From Rubrivivax sp. (lineage in GTDB: Bacteria > Pseudomonadota > Gammaproteobacteria > Burkholderiales > Burkholderiaceae_C): a stretch of 64,000 nucleotides of DNA. Shown in pieces: positions 1 to 9,019 of this stretch. The stretch's first letter is position 1. Each line of letters begins with the position of its first letter. The translations under genes and the position numbers were made by a program. Location of the stretch: NCBI GenBank assembly GCA_030653505.1, contig JAURZK010000194.1, forward strand, positions 1 through 64,000, written 5' to 3'. The notes under the pieces are model-generated. The model was not told the DNA's origin, did no database searches, and saw only the letters and a program-made list of their open reading frames with translations.

Positions 1-870
1 CACACCCTGGCGGCTGACTTCGGCGCCCTGGGTTTCCTGGCGCGAGGCCACCTTGTCGATCTCGTCGATGAAGACGATGCCGTTGCCCTCGGCGCTGGCC
101 AGCGCGGCGGCGCGGATCTCGTCCTCGTTGACCAGCTTGCCGGCTTCTTCGTCGACGAGCAGCGTGCGCGCCTCGGCGATCTTCAGCTTGCGTGTCTTGC
201 GCCGTTGCGCGCCGGCCTGCGAGAACAGGCCCTTGAGCTGCTCGGCCATCTCTTCCATGCCGGGCATGCCCTGGGCGCCGAGGATCTCCAGCGTCGGTTT
301 GGCTTCGGCGAGGTCGAGCTCGATCTCCTTGTCGTCGAGCGTGCCCTCGCGCAGGCGTTTGCGCATCACCTGGCGTGCGGTGTTGTCGGCCGGCGCGGGC
401 TCGGTGGTGAAACCGATGGCGCGCGAGCGGTCGTCGCGGGTGTCACGTGCATCACGGGGCAAGGGCACCAGCACGTCGAGGATGCGGTCTTCGGCGGCAT
501 CTTCGGCCGCGGCGCGCTTGATGCGCACCTGGCGCTCGCGTTCCTGCTTCACGGCCACGTCCATCAGGTCGCGCACGATGGTGTCGACGTCCTTGCCGAC
601 ATAGCCCACCTCGGTGAACTTGGTCGCTTCCACCTTGATGAAGGGTGCGTCGGCCAGCCTCGCCAGGCGGCGCGCGATCTCGGTCTTGCCCACGCCCGTG
701 GGGCCGATCATCAGGATGTTCTTCGGCGTGATCTCGGTCTTCATCGCGCCTTCCACCTGCTGGCGCCGCCAGCGGTTGCGCAGCGCGATGGCCACGGCGC
801 GCTTGGCCGCGTTCTGGCCGACGATGTGTTTGTCGAGCTCGGAGACGATCTCCTGCGGGGTCATGTTCAT
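1..870 (-). CDS. hslU: ATP-dependent protease ATPase subunit HslU, partial (N-terminal 290 residues)
   Basis: AAA+ unfoldase that feeds substrates to the HslV peptidase in the cytoplasm. Only the first 290 codons are in the window; the frame stays open to base 1. The N-terminus matches the family ([19 protein letters not shown]), followed by a Walker A motif GPTGVGKT at residues 56-63 and a Walker B/DEID stretch (VFIDEIDK) around residues 265-272. Between them lies a charged insertion typical of the HslU I-domain. The ATG at 870 overlaps the hslV stop codon (ATGA), so the pair is translationally coupled. The sensor 2 and C-terminal parts that insert into HslV lie outside the window. Identity is certain from motifs and from the hslVU order. 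Confidence 0.97.
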   Translation of the reverse strand, partial: MNMTPQEIVSELDKHIVGQNAAKRAVAIALRNRWRRQQVEGAMKTEITPKNILMIGPTGVGKTEIARRLARLADAPFIKVEATKFTEVGYVGKDVDTIVRDLMDVAVKQERERQVRIKRAAAEDAAEDRILDVLVPLPRDARDTRDDRSRAIGFTTEPAPADNTARQVMRKRLREGTLDDKEIELDLAEAKPTLEILGAQGMPGMEEMAEQLKGLFSQAGAQRRKTRKLKIAEARTLLVDEEAGKLVNEDEIRAAALASAEGNGIVFIDEIDKVASRQETQGAEVSRQGV

Positions 871-1415
871 TTCGGCGTCTCGCCGAGGGTCTCGACGATG
901 TGGCTTTGATTGGTGTAGATGCAGATGTCGCCGGCGATTTCGAGCGAGCGCTTGACGATGTCGGCCGGCGCCATCTCGGTGTGCGCCAGCAGCGCCCGTG
1001 CAGCCGCCTGCGCGTAGGCGCCGCCCGAGCCTATGGCGACGATGCCGTACTCGGGTTCGAGCACGTCGCCGTTGCCGGTGATGATCAACGAGCACGTCGT
1101 GTCGGCCACCGCCAGCATGGCTTCCAGGCGACGCAGCACGCGGTCGGTGCGCCAGTCCTTGGTCAGCTCGATGGCGGCGCGCTGCAGGTGGCCCTGGTGC
1201 TTCTCCAGCTTGGCCTCGAAACGCTCGAAGAGCGTGAAGGCGTCGGCCGTGGCGCCCGCGAAGCCGGCGAGCACCTGATCGCGGTGCAGCTTGCGCACCT
1301 TGCGCGCGCTGCTCTTGACGACGATGGTGCCCAGAGTGACCTGGCCGTCGCCGCCCAGTGCAACCAGCGGGCCGCGACGCACGCTGACGATGGTGGTGCC
1401 GTGGTAGTTTTCCAT
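867..1415 (-). CDS. hslV: ATP-dependent protease peptidase subunit HslV
   Basis: Proteasome-like N-terminal threonine peptidase, partner of HslU, 182 residues. The start reads [15 protein letters not shown]. The conserved TTIVSVRR block begins at residue 7, so a six-residue propeptide (MENYHG) would have to be removed to expose the catalytic Thr7, as is usual in betaproteobacterial HslV and unlike E. coli, where only Met is removed. Conserved family blocks [11 protein letters not shown] and GNGDVLEPE are present, as is the GSGG segment near residue 128. First gene of the hslVU operon; its stop overlaps the hslU start by four bases. No convincing heat-shock promoter could be picked out in the 159 bases upstream. 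Confidence 0.97.
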   Translation of the reverse strand: MENYHGTTIVSVRRGPLVALGGDGQVTLGTIVVKSSARKVRKLHRDQVLAGFAGATADAFTLFERFEAKLEKHQGHLQRAAIELTKDWRTDRVLRRLEAMLAVADTTCSLIITGNGDVLEPEYGIVAIGSGGAYAQAAARALLAHTEMAPADIVKRSLEIAGDICIYTNQSHIVETLGETPK

Positions 1416-1574
1416 GTGTCTGCAAGAGGTGGGGTTGACTGCCGAGGGTTCAACCGAGGCGTTCCATCAAGGCCATGCGCGGAACCGGCTCCGCCGGGCC
1501 GCAGCATGAGCCCCCCTGGGGTGTGGCGAAGGAGCGTAGGCGGGGCGCGTAGCGGCGAACGGCCTGGGGCCCGC

Positions 1575-3359
1575 TCAAACCTTCCGGACCTGGACCTTGG
1601 CGTGCTCGTTGATGCCCATGGCGCCGAAGAAAAGCGCCACCAGGCGGTGCGTGTCGACGAATTGCACGGCGCGGCCTTCGTTGCGTTTGCCCAGCACCCA
1701 GTTCAGCAGGTCGCCGGCGGCGATGAAGTCGACGCGGATCAGCCGGGTGCAACTGACGCTGATCAGCGGCGCCTGGTTCGATTCGCTCTGCAGCTTGGCC
1801 AGCGTGGCGCTGATGTCGCCGATGAGCTGGCCCGAGAGTTCGACGTTGGCGACCTCGATGTTCTGCGCACCGCCGTCGTCGACCAGGCCAGACTCCATGA
1901 ACCCGGTGGAGACCTCGCTGACCATCGACAGGTCGGGTTGGCGTGTCGACACGCCGCCGCCGCTGATGTGCACCTTGCAGCGGGTGGGCTCCCAGCTCGG
2001 CGGGCTCACTTCGTAGGTGACGCAGTAGTCGATGGCCGCTTCGTCGAACTGGTCGGGCCGGTTGGCCAGGCGCAACGCGTCCAGGCGCGTCAGCCAGAAG
2101 ACGGGGTCGGCGTCGCGCACGCCCGTGGGCGCGGCTTCGGCCAGCACCTGGAACAGGCGCTCGCCGGCCAGCCAGCGCAGCTCGATGGCCTGGCCGCTCC
2201 ACAGGCGGAACAGCGTCGACAACTGCATCGCCGCCTCGGCGTCGATGCGCTGCAGCTGGTGCCAGTCGAAGACCCAGGGCAGCGGCATCTGCAGTGTCTG
2301 CGAGCGCAGCCGCGCCACGGCCTCGATGTCGAGCTGTTCGGGTGCCAGCCAGCCGACGTCGCCGTTGCCGCGGGAAGGCGCGCTGTTGCTGAGGTCGGGT
2401 TCTTCGGCCTGCGCGTCGGCCACCAGCTTGGGCAGCGAATACCACTGCGGCGCGCTCCAGCCGAACTGCTGCGCGTACTCCACGGCCAGGCTCTCGAAGT
2501 GTTGCTGCTGGCCGGTGGCGCGGTAGAGATCGAACAGCACCAGCCAGGTCTCGGCGTGTTGGCCGCGCGTGCCTTCAGGCCCGGTGATGCGCTGCAGAGC
2601 GTCTTCGCACTGCGTGAAGTCGGCATTGGCGAACGAAATCACCGCTTCGTCGAGTTCGGGGTCGTGCTGCACTTCGCTGACTTCCACCGCGAAGGGGCTG
2701 CCGAAGTCGCCGTAGTCGCTGCCGGGCTGTGCCTGGCTGCGCACCGGCGGCGCGTGCCGGCTGGGCGTGGGCTCGGGCAGGTCGAAGGAGGCATCGGACA
2801 TTGGCGCCAGCGGCGGCAGGCCGCGGCCCATCTGCAGCGGGGCCGGCGCGGAGGCCGGTGGCAGGTTGGTCATCGGCTGCGGCGCGGGCGCCGGCGGCCT
2901 GCTGGCGGGCAGGCTGCCATGGCCACCTTCGGTGACCGTGTCCCGCAACAGCGGCGCCGCCGCGCTGTTCGCGGCCGTGGCCCTGTTGCGCGTGCTGCCG
3001 AAGCCGGCGTCGCCGACCATCTGCTGCTCGATCTCGTCGATCTTGGCCTTCACGCCGTCGGGGCGGGCCGAGCCGTTGTCGGGCAGGCGGGCTTCGGAGT
3101 CGTCGAGCCGCGACGAAGTGCCCAGTGCCGCCAACTGTTCAGGCGACAGGCCTTCGCGGCGCACGCGGCGCAGCATGTCGAACTCACGCTTGCGCACGAA
3201 GTCGTTGCGCCGCTTGCGCTCGATCATGGCCTTCAGCTCGGACTTCTCGAGCTCGAGCTCGCGGGTGTCTTCGAGCCGTGTGTTGAGTTCGGTCCAGTCG
3301 GTCGCCGGGTTCGCGACGAACCGCACCACCTTGCGGAAGAAACTCTCGTTCTCGGCCAT
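1575..3359 (-). CDS. STAS-domain protein of unknown function
   Basis: Cytoplasmic protein of 594 residues, no signal peptide or membrane segment. The N-terminal 80 residues are highly charged and helical (arginine/lysine/glutamate-rich, RREGLSPEQLAALG), followed by a low-complexity Pro/Ala stretch (about 110-200). The middle (about 210-420) looks like a TPR-like helical region about tasks such as FDLYRATGQQQHFESLAVEYAQ. The last 130 residues resemble STAS domains: alternating beta strands and helices with SCTRLIRVDFIAAGDLLNW and a terminal FFGAMGINEHAKVQVRKV. STAS domains usually bind partner proteins or sense nucleotides; the role here is unknown. It lies between dksA and hslV on the same strand, with 107 and 159 bases of spacing, so it may have its own promoter. 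Confidence 0.75.
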   Translation of the reverse strand: MAENESFFRKVVRFVANPATDWTELNTRLEDTRELELEKSELKAMIERKRRNDFVRKREFDMLRRVRREGLSPEQLAALGTSSRLDDSEARLPDNGSARPDGVKAKIDEIEQQMVGDAGFGSTRNRATAANSAAAPLLRDTVTEGGHGSLPASRPPAPAPQPMTNLPPASAPAPLQMGRGLPPLAPMSDASFDLPEPTPSRHAPPVRSQAQPGSDYGDFGSPFAVEVSEVQHDPELDEAVISFANADFTQCEDALQRITGPEGTRGQHAETWLVLFDLYRATGQQQHFESLAVEYAQQFGWSAPQWYSLPKLVADAQAEEPDLSNSAPSRGNGDVGWLAPEQLDIEAVARLRSQTLQMPLPWVFDWHQLQRIDAEAAMQLSTLFRLWSGQAIELRWLAGERLFQVLAEAAPTGVRDADPVFWLTRLDALRLANRPDQFDEAAIDYCVTYEVSPPSWEPTRCKVHISGGGVSTRQPDLSMVSEVSTGFMESGLVDDGGAQNIEVANVELSGQLIGDISATLAKLQSESNQAPLISVSCTRLIRVDFIAAGDLLNWVLGKRNEGRAVQFVDTHRLVALFFGAMGINEHAKVQVRKV

Positions 3360-3466
3360 GAATGACGATGGTACGCCAGCGCGCTGTCAGGCCAGGGCGC
3401 TGGCGCCGCTGACGAATTCACGGCTGACGGCCGGCACAACAGGAAGTTCCGCCGGCGCTGCCACGT

Positions 3467-4369
3467 TCAATCTCCGAACATCTTCTGTTTGAGTTCGCGG
3501 CGCTGTTGCGCCTCGAGCGAGAGTGTGGCCGTGGGGCGGGCCAGCAGGCGCTGCAGGCCGATGGGTTCGCCGGTCTCGTCGCAGAAGCCGTATTCGCCGC
3601 TGTCCAGGCGTGTCAGCGACTGCGCGATCTTCTTCAGCAGCTTGCGTTCGCGGTCGCGCGTGCGCAGCTCCAGCGCATGCTCTTCCTCGATGGTGGCGCG
3701 GTCGGCCGGGTCGGGCACGATGGTCGTGTCCTCGCGCAGATGTTCGGTGGTCTCGCCGGCGTTGCTGAGCAGGTCGTCCTTCTGCTTCTGCAGCTGGGCG
3801 CGGAAGAAGTCGAGCTGCTTGTCGTTCATGTACTCCGCGTCGGGCATGGCGAGCAGCTCGTCGACGCTGAGGTCGCGACCGGGCTTCGTCTTCCAGGCGT
3901 TGGCCAGCTTGGGGTCGTGCTTGCGCACGACCTTGGTGTGCTCTGCTGCCTCGGTCAGCGCGCGCGCGCTGGGCGCGGCCGGCGCAAAGCGGTCGGTGAA
4001 GCGGTTGGCCGACTGCGCCGGCGGCAGCGTCGGCAACTGGTTTTGCGGCGCCAGCCGGGCGGCGTTCTTCTGGCTCGCGCTCTTTGGTGACGCGGCCTTG
4101 ATCACGGGCGAGGGCGCAGCCGCAGGCACGGGTGCCGGCGGCGCCGCGGGTGCGGCAACGGGCTTGGGGGCGGCCTTTGCCACGGTCTTGGCCACGGGCT
4201 TGGTCGTGGTCGGGGCCGCAGGCTTGGTCACCGGCTTGGTCGGGGCCTTGGCCACGGTCTTGGTCGCGGTCTTGGTCGCGGTCTTCGCCGCGGTCTTGGC
4301 CGGTGCGGGGCTCGCGGGCACGGCATCCGCCTTGCTGGCGGCCGCTGTCTTGGCCTGGGGCTTGGTCAC
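3467..4369 (-). CDS. dksA: RNA polymerase-binding transcription factor DksA, extended and zinc-ligand-poor
   Basis: DksA binds the RNA polymerase secondary channel with ppGpp to control stringent-response promoters. The GTG at 4369 is preferred because a perfect AGGAGG lies 5 bases upstream; in-frame ATGs at 4399, 4417 and 4486 lack such a site. This gives 300 residues, about twice E. coli DksA. Residues 1 to about 110 are a Lys/Ala/Pro/Thr tail with TKTA/TKTV-like repeats, encoded in part by near-perfect 12-base repeats. The C-terminal 150 residues are true DksA: coiled coil, the acidic tip DPADRA, and RDRERKLLKKI. The zinc finger is degenerate: of four ligand cysteines only C263 remains; the others are T266, S284 and A287. 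The basic tail may contact nucleic acid (inference). Confidence 0.95.
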   Translation of the reverse strand: MTKPQAKTAAASKADAVPASPAPAKTAAKTATKTATKTVAKAPTKPVTKPAAPTTTKPVAKTVAKAAPKPVAAPAAPPAPVPAAAPSPVIKAASPKSASQKNAARLAPQNQLPTLPPAQSANRFTDRFAPAAPSARALTEAAEHTKVVRKHDPKLANAWKTKPGRDLSVDELLAMPDAEYMNDKQLDFFRAQLQKQKDDLLSNAGETTEHLREDTTIVPDPADRATIEEEHALELRTRDRERKLLKKIAQSLTRLDSGEYGFCDETGEPIGLQRLLARPTATLSLEAQQRRELKQKMFGD

Positions 4370-4374
4370 GGGAA

Positions 4375-4380
4375 CCTCCT
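4375..4380 (-). promoter_or_regulatory. Shine-Dalgarno site deciding the dksA start
   Basis: The minus strand reads AGGAGG, then TTCCC, then GTGACCAAG. The ideal spacing supports a GTG start at 4369 over three upstream ATG codons in the same frame. The upstream leader (4381-4532) is very GC-rich and holds inverted C/G runs around 4422-4460. Confidence 0.75.
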
Positions 4381-4532
4381 CGCCTGTCGCTATCGCCATT
4401 TCGGGCGTCGGTGTCATGTGTCCCCGCCGGCGGCGGGGGGCCTGCAGGGCCCCGGGGGGCCTTCGAGGCGCGCGGATTGTAGCCACGCCCCAAGGCCCTG
4501 CCGGCGCTGCGTGGCGGGTTGGCAGGCGGGCG

Positions 4533-5585
4533 TCAGACGAGGCACTGTTCCAGCCCCTGCAACAGCACTTCCTTGGGCAGGTCGATGCCGATGAAGACCA
4601 TCTTGCTGCCCTTGGCCTCGCCGGGCGCCCACTTCGGCCCCAGGTCGCTGCCCATCAGCTGGTGCACACCCTGGAAGATGACCTTGCGCTCGCTGCCCTT
4701 CATGTAGAGCACGCCCTTGTAGCGCAGCATCTTGGGCCCGTAGACCTGCACGATCGCACCCAGAAAGTCCTCCAGCTTGGCCGGGCTGAAGGCCTTGGCG
4801 CTGCGGAAGACGAAGCTCTTCACGTCGTCGTCGTGGGCGTGGTGGTGTGGGTGGTCGCAGTGTTCGCCGTGTTCGTGGTCTTGGTGATCGTGTGCGTGCC
4901 CGGCCTCGTTCAGGAACTCTGGGTCGATCTCGAGCTTGGCGTTGAGGTTGAAACCCTTGAGGTCGAAGACCTCACCGATCGGCACCTCGCCGAAGTGCAC
5001 CTTGCGCTGCGGCGCCCGCGGGTTCATGTGCTTGATCCGGTGGATCAGCGCCGCGGTCTCGGCTTCGCCGCAGAGGTCGGTCTTGCTGATGAAGATCTGG
5101 TCGGCAAAGCCGATCTGGCGGCGGGCTTCCTGGCGTGCATCGAGCTGCTGCTCGCCGTGCTTGGCGTCGACCAGGGTCAGCACGCTGTCGAGCAGGTAAC
5201 TCTCGGCGATCTCGTCGTCCATGAAGAAGGTCTGCGCGACGGGGCCGGGGTCGGCCAGGCCGGTGGTCTCGATGACGACGCGGTCGAACTGCAGTTCACC
5301 CTTGCGGCGCTTCTCGGCCAGGTCGGCGAGCGTGCTGCGCAGGTCTTCGCGGATGGTGCAGCAGACGCAGCCGTTGTTCATCTGGATGATCTGCTCGCGC
5401 GTGTCGGCCACCAGGATGTCGTTGTCGATGTTCTCCTCGCCGAACTCGTTCTCGATGACGGCGATCTTCTGCCCGTGGGCTTCGGACAGCACACGCTTGA
5501 GCAGCGTGGTCTTGCCCGACCCGAGGAAGCCGGTGAGGATGGTGGCCGGGATCAGGCCCTGCGGCGCGGTGGGGGTGTTCGACAT
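4533..5585 (-). CDS. CobW/YjiA/Zng1-family GTP-binding protein (zinc metallochaperone-like)
   Basis: G3E-family P-loop GTPase of 350 residues that probably delivers metal to a client protein. Walker A is GFLGSGKTT at residues 19-27. The family metal motif CxCC is at C73-V-C75-C76 (NNGCVCCTIRED), and SKTD (around 170) is the guanine-specificity motif. A histidine-rich loop (about 230-256, HDHQDHEHGEHCDHPHHHAH) suggests zinc binding or storage. The C-terminal CobW_C domain includes GVLYMKG. In many proteobacteria such GTPases belong to the Zur regulon or sit beside dksA paralogues. Here the neighbour is a DksA lacking most zinc ligands, which fits a zinc-economy theme, although no Zur box was recognised. 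The exact client is unknown. Confidence 0.9.
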   Translation of the reverse strand: MSNTPTAPQGLIPATILTGFLGSGKTTLLKRVLSEAHGQKIAVIENEFGEENIDNDILVADTREQIIQMNNGCVCCTIREDLRSTLADLAEKRRKGELQFDRVVIETTGLADPGPVAQTFFMDDEIAESYLLDSVLTLVDAKHGEQQLDARQEARRQIGFADQIFISKTDLCGEAETAALIHRIKHMNPRAPQRKVHFGEVPIGEVFDLKGFNLNAKLEIDPEFLNEAGHAHDHQDHEHGEHCDHPHHHAHDDDVKSFVFRSAKAFSPAKLEDFLGAIVQVYGPKMLRYKGVLYMKGSERKVIFQGVHQLMGSDLGPKWAPGEAKGSKMVFIGIDLPKEVLLQGLEQCLV

Positions 5586-5665
5586 GGCGGCTGCTTGTTC
5601 TGCGGTGTTTCGCGAAGGTCACTGGATATGGGGGCATCTGGCCGCCTTGCAAGGCCACCCGCCGC

Positions 5666-6223
5666 TCAGGGGCTGGCCGGGTGCGGCGGCGTCCAGGTGC
5701 TCAGGCGCGGCAGCAGCGCCCGGTAGGGGGCCAGCAGCAGCGCGGCCATCGCGGCCTTCACCGCCAGGTCGCCACTGGCCAGCATCAGCCAGTTCATGTC
5801 CGAGCCGGCAAAGGCCAGGAAGAAGAACACCGCGGTGTCGACCACGCTGGCCACCAGCGAGCCCAGCAGCGGTGCCTTCCACCAGCTGGCGCGGCGCCAG
5901 CGGTTGAAGACCGCGATGTCCATGGCCTGCGAGAAGATGAAGGCCGCGCCCGAGGCCAGCGCGATGCGCCACGGCGCCAGCGCCAGCGAGACCCCCACCG
6001 CGACGGCGAAACCCGCCCAGGCCACGCGCCGCGCCGCCGCCGGGCCCAGGGTGCGGTTGGTGAGGTCGCAGACCAGGAAGACCAGCGGGTAGCTGAAGGC
6101 GCCCCAGGTGAGCCAGTCGTTGATGGCGTGCTGCACCAGCACGTTCGACAGCACGATGACGGCGGCCATCGCGGCCACGGGCCAGAGCAGGGTCTTGAGG
6201 GGGCGGGGCAAGGTCGGGGTCAT
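5666..6223 (-). CDS. yhhQ: VUT-family queuosine precursor transporter (YhhQ-like)
   Basis: Integral membrane protein of 185 residues with about six hydrophobic segments. It resembles E. coli YhhQ, which imports preQ0/preQ1 for tRNA queuosine. Diagnostic blocks are TWGAFSYPLVFLVCDLTNR (YhhQ has TWGAFSFPFIFLATDLT), FSQAMDIAVFNRWRR and the VDTAVFFFLAF stretch. The ATG at 6223 was chosen because the upstream extension is Arg-rich and lacks membrane character. It is slightly short compared with the 221-residue E. coli protein. It diverges from corC with 111 bases between the starts. The transporter call rests on family resemblance; substrate preference cannot be read from sequence. Confidence 0.85.
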   Translation of the reverse strand: MTPTLPRPLKTLLWPVAAMAAVIVLSNVLVQHAINDWLTWGAFSYPLVFLVCDLTNRTLGPAAARRVAWAGFAVAVGVSLALAPWRIALASGAAFIFSQAMDIAVFNRWRRASWWKAPLLGSLVASVVDTAVFFFLAFAGSDMNWLMLASGDLAVKAAMAALLLAPYRALLPRLSTWTPPHPASP

Positions 6224-6334
6224 GGCTGGCCGGGGCTGCGGGCCCGCACGGAAGGGCCGGCATTGTCGCCGCAGACGGGCTCGCGCGGGCACCTCGGTTA
6301 TTCTCGGGCCCCAGCCACTGCCGGCACCGCATCA

Positions 6335-7231
6335 GTGTCCGACCCTGCATCTCAACGGTCCGCCCGCGCAGCCTACGCCGCGCAGGCGGACAAGCGGTCC
6401 TTCTTCGAGCGCCTGTTCGAGTTCCTCTCGCCGGGCCCCGACAGCAAGGCCGAACTCATCCGGACCCTGGCCGACGCCGAAGAGCGCGAACTCATCGAGC
6501 CCGAGTCGCGCCTGATGCTCGAAGGTGTGCTGCGCATGGCCGACATGACCGCCGGCGACGTCATGGTGCCGCCGCCGCGCATGGACCTGCTGTCGATCGA
6601 CGCCGACTACGACGAACTGCTGCACGCCGTCATCGACACCGGGCATTCGCGCTTTCCGGTCTACGAGGGCGGACGCGACAACGTCATCGGCATCCTGATG
6701 GCCAAGGACCTGCTGAAGCTGCAGCGCGCGCCCGAACTCAATCTGCGCACGCTGCTGCGGCCGGCCGTCTTCGTGCCCGAGAGCAAGCGCCTGAACGAGC
6801 TGCTGCGCGACTTCCGCAGCAACCGCAACCACCTGGCCATCGTCATCGACGAGTTCGGCAGCACGGCGGGCCTGATCACGATCGAGGACGTGCTGGAAGA
6901 GATCGTGGGCGAGATCGAGGACGAGTTCGACGAGCAGGAACAGGAGAACGGCATCTACACGCTGGCCGACGGCACGCACCGCGTGGCCGGCGACGTGGCC
7001 ATCGGGGCCGTCAACGAGGCCTTCGGCACGCAGTTGCCCGAGGAAGACTTCGACACCATCGGCGGGCTCGTCGCGCAGGAACTCGGCCGCGTGCCGCGCC
7101 GCGCCGAGGCCGTGGAGCTCGGCGGGCTGCGCTTCACGGTGATGTTGACGCGTGGTGGCGCCGTGCGCTGGTTCCGCGTCGCGCGGGCGCCGCAGCCCGA
7201 GGGCGCGTCGGAAGGCGGCGAAGTCGATTGA
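6335..7231 (+). CDS. corC: CorC/HlyC-type CBS-domain protein
   Basis: Soluble 298-residue member of the CorC/HlyC group (two CBS domains followed by a CorC_HlyC transporter-associated domain), linked to magnesium/cobalt homeostasis. The first CBS begins near [13 protein letters not shown], the second spans [17 protein letters not shown] to [21 protein letters not shown]. The C-terminal domain has [20 protein letters not shown] and FDTIGGLV. The start is taken as GTG 6335 (VSDPASQRS), where similarity to family N-termini begins; the frame stays open far upstream, antisense to yhhQ. It overlaps lnt by four bases, the usual corC(ybeX)-lnt order. Confidence 0.92.
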   Translation: MSDPASQRSARAAYAAQADKRSFFERLFEFLSPGPDSKAELIRTLADAEERELIEPESRLMLEGVLRMADMTAGDVMVPPPRMDLLSIDADYDELLHAVIDTGHSRFPVYEGGRDNVIGILMAKDLLKLQRAPELNLRTLLRPAVFVPESKRLNELLRDFRSNRNHLAIVIDEFGSTAGLITIEDVLEEIVGEIEDEFDEQEQENGIYTLADGTHRVAGDVAIGAVNEAFGTQLPEEDFDTIGGLVAQELGRVPRRAEAVELGGLRFTVMLTRGGAVRWFRVARAPQPEGASEGGEVD

Positions 7232-8808
7232 ACCGCGGGCTGCGCGCGCGCGCGCTTCTGGCCCCCTCGGCTCCCTTTTCGGCGCCGGCCGAAGCGGCCG
7301 CGATGGCGGTGCTGGGCGCGCTGCAGACCCTGGCCTTCGTGCACACCGCCGCGTGGCTGCTGCCGCTGGCGACGCTGGTGTTGCTGGTGTGGCGGCTGGA
7401 TGTCGCCAGCCCGCGCCGTGCGGCACTGCTGGGCTGGGCCTACGGGACGGCCTGGCTGTGCGCCGGCACCTGGTGGCTCTTCATCAGCATGCACACCTAC
7501 GGCGGCCTGCCGGCGCCGCTGGCGGTGGCGGCGGTGTTTGCGCTGTCGGCGGCCTTGTCGCTCTATCTGGCGGCAGCTTGCGCGGCCTACGCACGCTGGC
7601 GCCGCGGCGGGGCTTTCGACGCGGCGCTGTTCGCCGCGGCGTGGCTGCTCGCCGAACTGGCGCGTGGCGTGATCTTCACCGGCTTTCCCTGGCTTGCCGC
7701 GGGCTACGCGCTGGTGGACTCGCCTGCAGCCGCGCTGGCGCCCTGGACCGGCGTCTACGGCATGGGCGCCGTGATGGCAGCCTTGGCAGCGGCGCTGGCG
7801 GCCGGGATTCCGGCGTTCGGGCGCGGGCGCGTGGGGCCGGCGCAGGCGCGCGAGTCGCGCGCGGCCTGGCCGGCGCTGGCTGTGACCTTGGTACTGGTGG
7901 TGGCGGCCTGGGTGGCGCCGCGCGACTTCACGCGCCCGGCCGGCACGCTGGGCGTGGCGCTGCTGCAGACCAACGTCGCGCAGGACGAGAAGTTCGCCGC
8001 CGAACGCATGCCGCAGACCCTGGCCTGGGTGGCGCAGGAACTGATGGCCGCAAGGGCCGATCTGGTGGTGGCGCCCGAGACGGCCGTGCCGCTGTTGCCT
8101 GAACAGCTGGAAGACCTGGCGCCGGGCTACTGGGCCGCGCTGCAGGCCCATTTCCAGGCGCCGGGCCGCGCCGCGCTGCTGGGTGTGCCGCTGGGCGACT
8201 ACGAGCGGGGTTACACCAACTCGGTGGTCGGTTTCGGCGTCGGGCCGTCCTACCGCTACGACAAGACGCACCTCGTGCCCTTCGGCGAGTTCATCCCCAC
8301 CGGCTTTCGCTGGTTCACCCGCATGATGAACATCCCGCTGGGGGACTTCGCGCGCGGCGTCGACTACCCGCCGTCGTTCGCCGTCGGCGCGCAGCGTGTG
8401 GCGCCCAACATCTGCTACGAAGACCTCTTCGGCGAGGAGCTCGCGCGGCGCTTCGTCGACCCGGCGCTGGCGCCGACGGTCTTCGCCAACGTCAGCAACC
8501 TGGGCTGGTTCGGCGACACGGTGGCGCTGCCGCAGCACCTGAACATCTCGCGCCTGCGCTCGCTGGAGTTCCAGCGCCCGATGCTGCGCGCCACCAATAC
8601 CGGCGCCACCGCGGCCATCGACCACCGCGGCGTCGTGCTGGCGCAGCTGAAGCCCTACACGGTGGGCGTGCTGCAGGTGCAGGTGGAGGGGCGTGCAGGC
8701 AACACCCCCTTTGCGTGGTGGGCCGGGCGCTTCGGGCTGTGGCCTTTGCTGTTGGCGGCGTTGGCCGTGATCGGCGCGGCGGCGGCCTTCAGGCGCGCGG
8801 GCGCCTGA
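7228..8808 (+). CDS. lnt: Apolipoprotein N-acyltransferase
   Basis: Inner-membrane enzyme that adds the third acyl chain to the N-terminal cysteine of lipoproteins before outer-membrane sorting. 526 residues: an N-terminal block of about six to seven transmembrane helices (1-200), a periplasmic nitrilase-like domain (about 240-490) and a last transmembrane helix. The catalytic triad is readable: E284 in APETAVPLL, K346 in YDKTHLVPFGEF, C396 in PNICYEDLFG. These correspond to E267/K335/C387 in E. coli. The start is TTG at 7228, overlapping the corC stop in TTGA, so it relies on coupling to corC. Its 3' end overlaps the convergent Cys-rich ORF by 20 bases. Confidence 0.96.
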   Translation: MNRGLRARALLAPSAPFSAPAEAAAMAVLGALQTLAFVHTAAWLLPLATLVLLVWRLDVASPRRAALLGWAYGTAWLCAGTWWLFISMHTYGGLPAPLAVAAVFALSAALSLYLAAACAAYARWRRGGAFDAALFAAAWLLAELARGVIFTGFPWLAAGYALVDSPAAALAPWTGVYGMGAVMAALAAALAAGIPAFGRGRVGPAQARESRAAWPALAVTLVLVVAAWVAPRDFTRPAGTLGVALLQTNVAQDEKFAAERMPQTLAWVAQELMAARADLVVAPETAVPLLPEQLEDLAPGYWAALQAHFQAPGRAALLGVPLGDYERGYTNSVVGFGVGPSYRYDKTHLVPFGEFIPTGFRWFTRMMNIPLGDFARGVDYPPSFAVGAQRVAPNICYEDLFGEELARRFVDPALAPTVFANVSNLGWFGDTVALPQHLNISRLRSLEFQRPMLRATNTGATAAIDHRGVVLAQLKPYTVGVLQVQVEGRAGNTPFAWWAGRFGLWPLLLAALAVIGAAAAFRRAGA

Positions 8809-9016
8809 CGATCCTCACCACCTGCACCTGCCCTGCGGCTGGCGCGCCACCCGCGCAGCCACCACAGCCACCGCAGCCGCTCGCCACGGGCGCCGCCGGC
8901 CGCAACCCGAGGCGCGCCAGGCACCAGGCGCGTGCCCCGGCGGGCAGCAGCGTCCACGCCGCCCATGCCGAACAGGCCACCACCAGCACGCCCGCGATCA
9001 GGGTCTGCGCGTCCAT
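8789..9016 (-). CDS. Small Cys-rich membrane protein behind feoB (DUF6587-like)
   Basis: 75-residue protein with one N-terminal transmembrane helix (about 5-25, LIAGVLVVACSAWAAWTLL), a basic stretch and a glycine/cysteine cluster GCGGCGGCAGG (about 47-57). It follows feoB by three bases, so it is co-transcribed and probably helps ferrous-iron transport. It is analogous to FeoC or to the FeoB-associated Cys-rich membrane proteins of other phyla, though not clearly homologous. The cysteines could bind iron or an Fe-S cluster (inference). Its 3' end overlaps lnt on the opposite strand. Confidence 0.75.
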   Translation of the reverse strand: MDAQTLIAGVLVVACSAWAAWTLLPAGARAWCLARLGLRPAAPVASGCGGCGGCAGGAPAAGQVQVVRIVRRPRA

Positions 9017-9019
9017 GCC

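Noticed and set aside
1416-1574. Heat-shock (sigma-32) promoter before hslV
   Set aside because: No convincing CTTGAA / CCCCAT pair at proper spacing could be found on the minus strand, so no promoter is listed.
900-3365. 821-codon plus-strand open frame opposite hslV and the STAS gene
   Set aside because: High-GC antisense shadow: Ala/Arg/Gly-rich translation with no domain, lying over two genes with clear conserved motifs on the other strand.
4370-4486. Upstream in-frame ATGs of dksA (4399, 4417, 4486)
   Set aside because: The GTG at 4369 has a perfect AGGAGG with ideal spacing, whereas the upstream candidates lack one and would translate a Gly/Arg/Pro leader through a GC-rich hairpin region.
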